In this document: positions 5,874-10,600 of the stretch, piece by piece
Layout: each line of letters starts with the position of its first letter
Position numbering within the stretch: the first letter of the stretch is position 1
Origin: Desulfobacteraceae bacterium
GTDB lineage: Bacteria > Desulfobacterota > DSM-4660 > Desulfatiglandales > Desulfatiglandaceae
Assembly: GCA_030642205.1 (NCBI GenBank)
Contig: DAOWOF010000060.1
Location: forward strand, 1-10,600
DNA: 10,600 nt
Reading direction: 5' to 3'
Made by a program: the position numbers and the translations under genes
The notes under the pieces: model-generated
The model's database searches: none
Seen by the model: the letters and a program-made list of their open reading frames with translations, nothing else
What the model was told of the DNA's origin: nothing

Positions 5874-5901
5874 ACTTTAATTATATATAAAGAGTGTATC
5901 T

Positions 5902-8313
5902 ATGAGATTAAGTCTAAACTGGTTAAAAGATTATATTGATTATGGAAAAACCCCGGAAGAACTTGCTCATCTTCTTACCATGATAGGCTTGGAAGTCGAA
6001 AGTATCGAAACCTTCGGACAGAATCTGGATAATATCCTGGTTGCAAAAATGCTGGACATCAAAACACATCCAAACGCTGACCGCTTGACCATCTGTCAGG
6101 TTGATACAGGTAAAGAGACTCTATCTGTAGTTTGTGGAGCTCCCAATCTTGTTATTGGAGATATTATACCTTTAGCCCTTCCAGGAACAACCCTGCCAAA
6201 TGGAATAACCATTAAGAAATCAAAAATAAGGGGGGAGGACTCAGAAGGAATGCTCCTGGCCGAAGATGAAATCGGACTTTCTGACGATCATTCAGGCCTC
6301 ATGATTCTTCCCCAGGACAGTCCCACTGGCACTCCTTTAAATATGGCACTTCCTATTGAAGACACAGTGCTTGATGTCAACATTACGCCTAACCGACCTG
6401 ACTGTGCTTCTGTTTTAGGTATTGCCAGAGAAATCGCGGCTCTTACTGGCACCACATTTAAAAGGCCTTCTGTCAATATAGAGGAAAAAGGCCCGGATAT
6501 AAATAAACTTACCAGTATCAGGATTCTGGATCCTGAAGCATGCCCACGTTATACTGCTGGTATAATTAATGATATTAAATTTAAAAAATCACCCTTTTGG
6601 CTGCGCTACCGTCTCTTTCTATCAGGTATCAGGAGCATCAATATCATAGTTGATATAACTAATTATGTGATGCTGGAAACAGGCCAGCCTCTCCACGCCT
6701 TTGATTATAACCGTTTAAAAGAAAACAGGATTGAGGTCCGACGAGCTAAAAAAGGAGAACTATTTCAGACCCTTGACGGTACGGAGCATGCATTGCATCA
6801 AGGAACCCTTATGATATGCGATGGCAAACGATCCATAGCCCTTGCAGGTATCATGGGTGGCTTGAATTCGGAAATAAAAACCGATACAAAGGATATCTTG
6901 ATAGAGAGCGCCTTTTTTGATCCCATAACCATTCGCAGGGCCTCAAAGCAAATCGGGTTGTCTACAGAGGCTTCCTACCGCTTTGAAAGGGGGGCCGATA
7001 TTGAAGGGCCTGTCATAGCGCTTAAACGCGCAATGGCAATGATAGCCGACTTGGCAGGAGGTAATATCGCCAAAGGCCATATTGACAACTATCCAACGCC
7101 TTATCACCCGCCACAAATCCCGTTAAGGGTTAATATAGCCAATAAAATACTCGGTTTATCACTTTCCGGAGAAGAGATAAAAAACTACTTATCAGCATTG
7201 GAAATGGATGTTCAATATAAGGAAAATAATTTCATCATAAGCCCCCCATCCTTTAGAGTCGATCTTTCAAGGGAAATTGATCTCATTGAAGAAGTCGCAA
7301 GGCTCAATGGCTATGATAAAATACCCACGACCTATCCGACAATCAGGCCTTTGCAAAACTTAGAGAATATTTTTCTCTCATTTCGTCATAGAGTAAAAAC
7401 AATAATGATGGGATGCGGATTTACAGAAATTATTACATATAGCTTTACAGGATCAGATTATCCTGACATCCTTGATGCCGAATCTGATAGCCCCTTAAGG
7501 GCATTTACAAGCATTTTAAACCCTATCTCAATCGATCATTCGGTTATGAGAACATCTCTGCTTCCAGGCCTTATAGAGACTATAAAGAATAATCTTTCAC
7601 ATGGCGAAAAAGACCTTAAACTTTTCGAGTATGGCAAGATTTTTATAGATCAGGAAGAGCAAAAGCAACCCATTGAAATACCTTTCCTGGCCGGAATTAT
7701 GACTGGGGTCTATTCTCCAATGTCCTGGCATACCATGGAAAGAGAAATTGATTTTTTTGACATAAAAGGTGTCATAGAGGCCTTGTTAAATAATTTGGGC
7801 CTTAAAGATTATTATTTCAAAAAAGGAGCAGAATTTCCAGGTTATGATCCGGACTTCTCATCAAGAATTTATTTTAATGATATTTTTTTAGGGCGTATTG
7901 GTAAAATTACTACCAAAGTAATGGATGCCTATGGGCTTAACCAGAAAGGTGCTTATATTTTCGAGTTGGAGATGGAGACTCTTCATAAACAACTTCCAAA
8001 AGCAATAAAATACCAGCCTTCCTCCAGCTTTCCTGCTGTTTACCGTGATATATCGATGATTGTGGCTAAAAAAATTGAAAGTTCCATGATTACAAAGATT
8101 ATCCATCAGACAGGTGGCGCCTTATTAGAATCAGCCAGGATTTTTGATCTATACGAAGGCAATAGAATTGATGTTGATGAAAAAGCCATTGCTTTTCGAA
8201 TATGTTACAGATCAAATGCAATGACCTTGGATGGTAATAAAGTAAACCAATTGCATGAAGCTATTATAGCAAAGATAATGGCTGAAACAGGGGGTAGATT
8301 AAAGGAGGGCTGA
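5902..8313 (+). CDS. pheT: Phenylalanyl-tRNA synthetase beta subunit
   Basis: Partner of PheS in the alpha2-beta2 enzyme; binds tRNA-Phe and hydrolyses mischarged Tyr-tRNA-Phe. The 803 residues (E. coli 795) contain all usual domains: EMAP/OB-fold tRNA-binding domain (about 42-150, HPNADRLTICQVDTG), B3/B4 editing domain (about 210-390, GQPLHAFDYNRL and ALAGIMGG), B5 domain (about 405-475, ending EEVARLNGYDKIPTTYP), the catalytic-like core (about 480-700) and a C-terminal ferredoxin-fold anticodon-binding domain (about 708-800, FPAVYRDISMIV). ATG 5902 has AAAGAG (5889-5894) 7 nt upstream. No truncation or frameshift is seen. The long spacer and repeat copy C between it and pheS are unusual, since equal amounts of both subunits are needed. 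Confidence 0.97.
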   Translation: MRLSLNWLKDYIDYGKTPEELAHLLTMIGLEVESIETFGQNLDNILVAKMLDIKTHPNADRLTICQVDTGKETLSVVCGAPNLVIGDIIPLALPGTTLPNGITIKKSKIRGEDSEGMLLAEDEIGLSDDHSGLMILPQDSPTGTPLNMALPIEDTVLDVNITPNRPDCASVLGIAREIAALTGTTFKRPSVNIEEKGPDINKLTSIRILDPEACPRYTAGIINDIKFKKSPFWLRYRLFLSGIRSINIIVDITNYVMLETGQPLHAFDYNRLKENRIEVRRAKKGELFQTLDGTEHALHQGTLMICDGKRSIALAGIMGGLNSEIKTDTKDILIESAFFDPITIRRASKQIGLSTEASYRFERGADIEGPVIALKRAMAMIADLAGGNIAKGHIDNYPTPYHPPQIPLRVNIANKILGLSLSGEEIKNYLSALEMDVQYKENNFIISPPSFRVDLSREIDLIEEVARLNGYDKIPTTYPTIRPLQNLENIFLSFRHRVKTIMMGCGFTEIITYSFTGSDYPDILDAESDSPLRAFTSILNPISIDHSVMRTSLLPGLIETIKNNLSHGEKDLKLFEYGKIFIDQEEQKQPIEIPFLAGIMTGVYSPMSWHTMEREIDFFDIKGVIEALLNNLGLKDYYFKKGAEFPGYDPDFSSRIYFNDIFLGRIGKITTKVMDAYGLNQKGAYIFELEMETLHKQLPKAIKYQPSSSFPAVYRDISMIVAKKIESSMITKIIHQTGGALLESARIFDLYEGNRIDVDEKAIAFRICYRSNAMTLDGNKVNQLHEAIIAKIMAETGGRLKEG

Positions 8314-8384
8314 TTCCAATTAGCCATAATCTATATATAGCTAAAACAATTCTTTCATATAAAGAAAGCCAGAACCTTTCTTGA

Positions 8385-8413
8385 TTGACATGGGAACGTT
8401 TTACCTATATCTT
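8385..8413 (+). promoter_or_regulatory. Candidate sigma-70 promoter for hflKC
   Basis: TTGACA (8385-8390), a perfect -35 box, is followed after 17 bases by TATCTT (8408-8413, 4 of 6). It lies about 60 nt before the hflK start, in the 159-nt gap after pheT, and would let hflKC be expressed apart from the translation genes. Just upstream, AAGAAAG (8362-8368) can pair either with TTCTTT (8350-8355) or with CTTTCTT (8376-8382), giving alternative weak stems; neither is a clear terminator. Confidence 0.45.
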
Positions 8414-8472
8414 TTGATACATGTTCCTAATCTTTAAATCAAATATACAAGTCTAAAAAAAGGAGAAAGCAC

Positions 8473-9525
8473 ATGAACTGGGATTGGGAGAAATTACAGC
8501 AAAAAAAGAGGCCTGCCTCTTCACGGGGAACAGGGAATAGGCCTCCAGGATTGGATGAGTTCGCGGATAAATTTAAAGGGCTTAAGGATAAATTTCCAAA
8601 TGGGCTTCCAATTATTATCGTTTTAGCCATTCTGCTGTTTTTTGGCAGCAGCTGCTTCTTTACAGTAGGCGTAGATGAAACAGGAGTGGTTCAACGTTTT
8701 GGCAAATGGAACCGAAATACAGGATCAGGCCTGCATTTTAAACTTCCGCGCGGAATTGAAAATGTGCAAAAGGTCAAGATCAAATATATTTTTAAGGAAG
8801 AATTCGGCTTTCGTACGATACAGGCTGGTGTCAGATCTCGCTACGCATCCAGCTCTGCCTATGAAGGCGAAGCACTGATGTTAACCGGGGACTTGAATGT
8901 CGCGGTTGTTCCCTGGATTGTCCAATTCCGTATCAATGATCCTTTCAAATTTCTATTTAAGGTTCGCAATGTCAGGACAACCTTGAGAGATTTGGCAGAA
9001 TCATCAATGCGTTATGTGGTTGGTGACCGGAGTATTGATGAAGTAATCAGTAAACGTGAAGAAATTGCGATATCTGCTGCAACCCTCCTCCAAACGGAGT
9101 TGGACTGGGCAGAGACAGGTATCAAGGTAGTGACCATTGAGATGAAAAAGACCAATGTCCCCAAGCCTGTTGAGCCATCATTTAATGAGGTTAACCAGGC
9201 CATGCAGGAAAAGGAAAAGATGATCTATCAGGCCAGGGAAGCTTATAATAAAGTTATACCGGCCGCCAAAGGAAATGCTGACAAGACTATAAAAGCTGCG
9301 GAAGGTTATGCCCTTGATAAGATTAACAGGGCAAAGGGTGATGCTTCCCGATTTTTGGCCTTTTATGAAGAATACGTTAAGGCAAAGGATATCACTCGCA
9401 GACGTCTTTATCTGGAAACTATTAAAGAGATTTATCCTAAAATAGGAAATAAATACATTGTGGATTCGGACCAACAAAATGTTCTTCCACTGCTTAACCT
9501 GGATAGAACATTAGGAGGGAAATAA
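8473..9525 (+). CDS. hflK: HflK, membrane protease modulator (SPFH/band 7 family)
   Basis: HflK and HflC form a large membrane complex around the AAA protease FtsH and modulate its activity on membrane proteins. The 350 residues (E. coli 419) have a short Gly/Pro/Lys-rich cytoplasmic N-terminus (1-43), one membrane segment (about 45-64, LPIIIVLAILLFFGSSCFF), and the SPFH domain with VGVDETGVVQRFGKW, LPRGIENVQ, EALMLTGDLNVAVVPWIVQFRI and RYVVGDRSIDEVI. An Ala/Lys/Glu-rich coiled-coil region (about 240-300) and the typical end NVLPLLNLD follow. ATG 8473 has AGGAG (8461-8465) 7 nt upstream. The TAA stop overlaps the hflC ATG by one base. The protein is shorter than E. coli HflK mainly at its termini. 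Confidence 0.95.
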   Translation: MNWDWEKLQQKKRPASSRGTGNRPPGLDEFADKFKGLKDKFPNGLPIIIVLAILLFFGSSCFFTVGVDETGVVQRFGKWNRNTGSGLHFKLPRGIENVQKVKIKYIFKEEFGFRTIQAGVRSRYASSSAYEGEALMLTGDLNVAVVPWIVQFRINDPFKFLFKVRNVRTTLRDLAESSMRYVVGDRSIDEVISKREEIAISAATLLQTELDWAETGIKVVTIEMKKTNVPKPVEPSFNEVNQAMQEKEKMIYQAREAYNKVIPAAKGNADKTIKAAEGYALDKINRAKGDASRFLAFYEEYVKAKDITRRRLYLETIKEIYPKIGNKYIVDSDQQNVLPLLNLDRTLGGK

Positions 9526-10469
9526 TGAAATCCAAGGCTCTATTCATTCCTGTAATTATTATCCTGGTTATTTTATACCAGGGATTTTTCATCGTTAACG
9601 AGACAGAGCAGGTTGTTGTCACCCAGTTTGGCAGACCCATCGGCGTTCCAATAAAAGAGGCGGGACTCAAGTTTAAGCTTCCAATGATACAACAGGCTAA
9701 TTTCTTCCCGAAAACCCTTTTGGAATGGGATGGGGATCCAGGCCAGGTTCCAACCCTGGATAAGACCTATATCTGGGTTGATACCTTTGCCAGATGGAAA
9801 ATTGTTGACCCTCTTAAATTTTTTCAGACCGTCAATAATGTTGGGGGGGCGCTGGCTCGTCTGGATGATATTATTGACCCCGCAGTGCGTAATTTTATAA
9901 CCTCCTATCCTTTAATTGAGACCGTTCGCTGGACCAATCGAAAGCTTGAAATTGAAGAAAGCGGGTTTGGCACTATATCAGATCGCAGAGTTCAAACTAA
10001 AATTTCAACGGGTAGAGAAAAAATCATCCAGGGCATTCGTGACCAGGCTCAACCTAAATTGACAGATTTTGGGATCGAACTTGTTGATGTAAAGATCAAA
10101 AGGCTCAACTACGTTGAGGATGTCCGCAAAACAGTTTACAGCAGGATGATTGCTGAAAGAAAGCAGATGGCGGAAAAATTTCGTTCTGAAGGTACAGGTG
10201 AAGCTCGCAAGATCGAAGGTAATCGAGAAAAAGAATTAAAAAAGATAACCTCTGAAGCCTATCGTTCAGCTCAGGAGATAAAAGGAAAGGCCGACGCGGA
10301 ATCAACCATCATATATGCCAGTGCCTTTAACAAAGATGCTGAACTTTATTCTTTTATGGAGACCCTTAATATTTACAAACAATCGATGGATGAAAAATCC
10401 ACATTGCTCCTCTCTACCAACTCTGATTTTCTAAAATATTTTAAGGGGTACAAAGGAAAGAGCGAATAA
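9525..10469 (+). CDS. hflC: HflC, membrane protease modulator (SPFH/band 7 family)
   Basis: Partner of HflK in the FtsH-associated complex of the inner membrane. The 314 residues (E. coli 334) begin with a membrane anchor (about 5-23), then the SPFH domain starting NETEQVVVTQFGRPIG, followed by LPMIQQANFFPK, YIWVDTFARWKIVDPLKFF and IELVDVKIKRLNY. The coiled-coil region is characteristic: YSRMIAERKQMAEKFRSEG, GEARKIEG and SEAYRSAQEIKGKADAES (about 205-260). ATG 9525 overlaps the hflK stop as TAATG, and AGGAGG (9513-9518) stands 6 nt upstream, so translation is very likely coupled, giving balanced amounts. After the stop there is only a weak 6-bp stem (10486-10504) without a T tract. Confidence 0.95.
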   Translation: MKSKALFIPVIIILVILYQGFFIVNETEQVVVTQFGRPIGVPIKEAGLKFKLPMIQQANFFPKTLLEWDGDPGQVPTLDKTYIWVDTFARWKIVDPLKFFQTVNNVGGALARLDDIIDPAVRNFITSYPLIETVRWTNRKLEIEESGFGTISDRRVQTKISTGREKIIQGIRDQAQPKLTDFGIELVDVKIKRLNYVEDVRKTVYSRMIAERKQMAEKFRSEGTGEARKIEGNREKELKKITSEAYRSAQEIKGKADAESTIIYASAFNKDAELYSFMETLNIYKQSMDEKSTLLLSTNSDFLKYFKGYKGKSE

Positions 10470-10600
10470 ATGAACTAGGTATAACCTGAATTGTAACGAT
10501 TCAGCTATTTCAAAGATGCTGACTTCAGACACGCAACACTAATCTGATTAAACTTTGAAACTGTTTGAACCATAGAGATCGTTAAGAAAGAACCCATCAG

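Noticed and set aside
9178..9477. 99-codon minus-strand open frame inside hflK
   Set aside because: Antisense shadow of a coding region with no domain or ribosome binding site.
10486..10504. Terminator after hflC
   Set aside because: The CTGAAT/ATTCAG stem has only 6 bp and no following T tract; any real terminator may lie beyond the window.
3351..10570. Exact 10-base inverted match GTTCAAACAG (3351-3360) and CTGTTTGAAC (10561-10570)
   Set aside because: A single 10-base match in a 10.6-kb AT-rich window is expected by chance and neither flank extends it.

Overview
The window is a bacterial housekeeping locus with the order tRNA-like sequence - thrS - infC - rpmI - rplT - pheS - pheT - hflK - hflC, all on the plus strand. 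The thrS-infC-rpmI-rplT-pheST order is widely conserved in bacteria. The protein sequences (for example FELGTVHRHE and NCLAH in ThrS, and an HflK beginning MNWDWEKLQ), AT-rich spacers and hflKC directly after pheT look most like a member of the Desulfobacterota (former Deltaproteobacteria, perhaps Desulfobacterales). This taxonomic placement comes from memory of family sequences and is not proven here.

Region by region: 57-131 is a damaged tRNA-Gly(GCC)-like sequence followed by a clear intrinsic terminator (140-171). 172-735 is non-coding and holds a palindromic repeat (181-339), hairpins and a possible promoter. 736-3179 encodes ThrS and IF3. infC overlaps the thrS stop and most likely starts at a non-canonical ATA codon behind a perfect AGGAGG. 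3180-4369 encodes ribosomal proteins L35 and L20, separated by unusually long spacers. 4488-8313 encodes the alpha and beta subunits of phenylalanyl-tRNA synthetase, separated by 409 bases. 8473-10469 encodes the membrane proteins HflK and HflC, overlapping by one base and probably with their own promoter. 10470-10600 has no recognisable gene.

The genes work together in translation: two aminoacyl-tRNA synthetases, an initiation factor and two 50S proteins. HflKC form the membrane complex that modulates the FtsH protease.

The most interesting signal is in the spacers. A non-coding repeat family of roughly 115-160 bp is present in two clear copies with matching terminal inverted repeats and 5-base flanking duplications. 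These sit immediately upstream of the ribosome binding sites of rplT and pheT. A third copy in the opposite orientation before thrS shares the core but has different ends, and a decayed fourth copy may lie before rpmI. I see no CRISPR array, intact transposase, defence system or unknown protein-coding gene.
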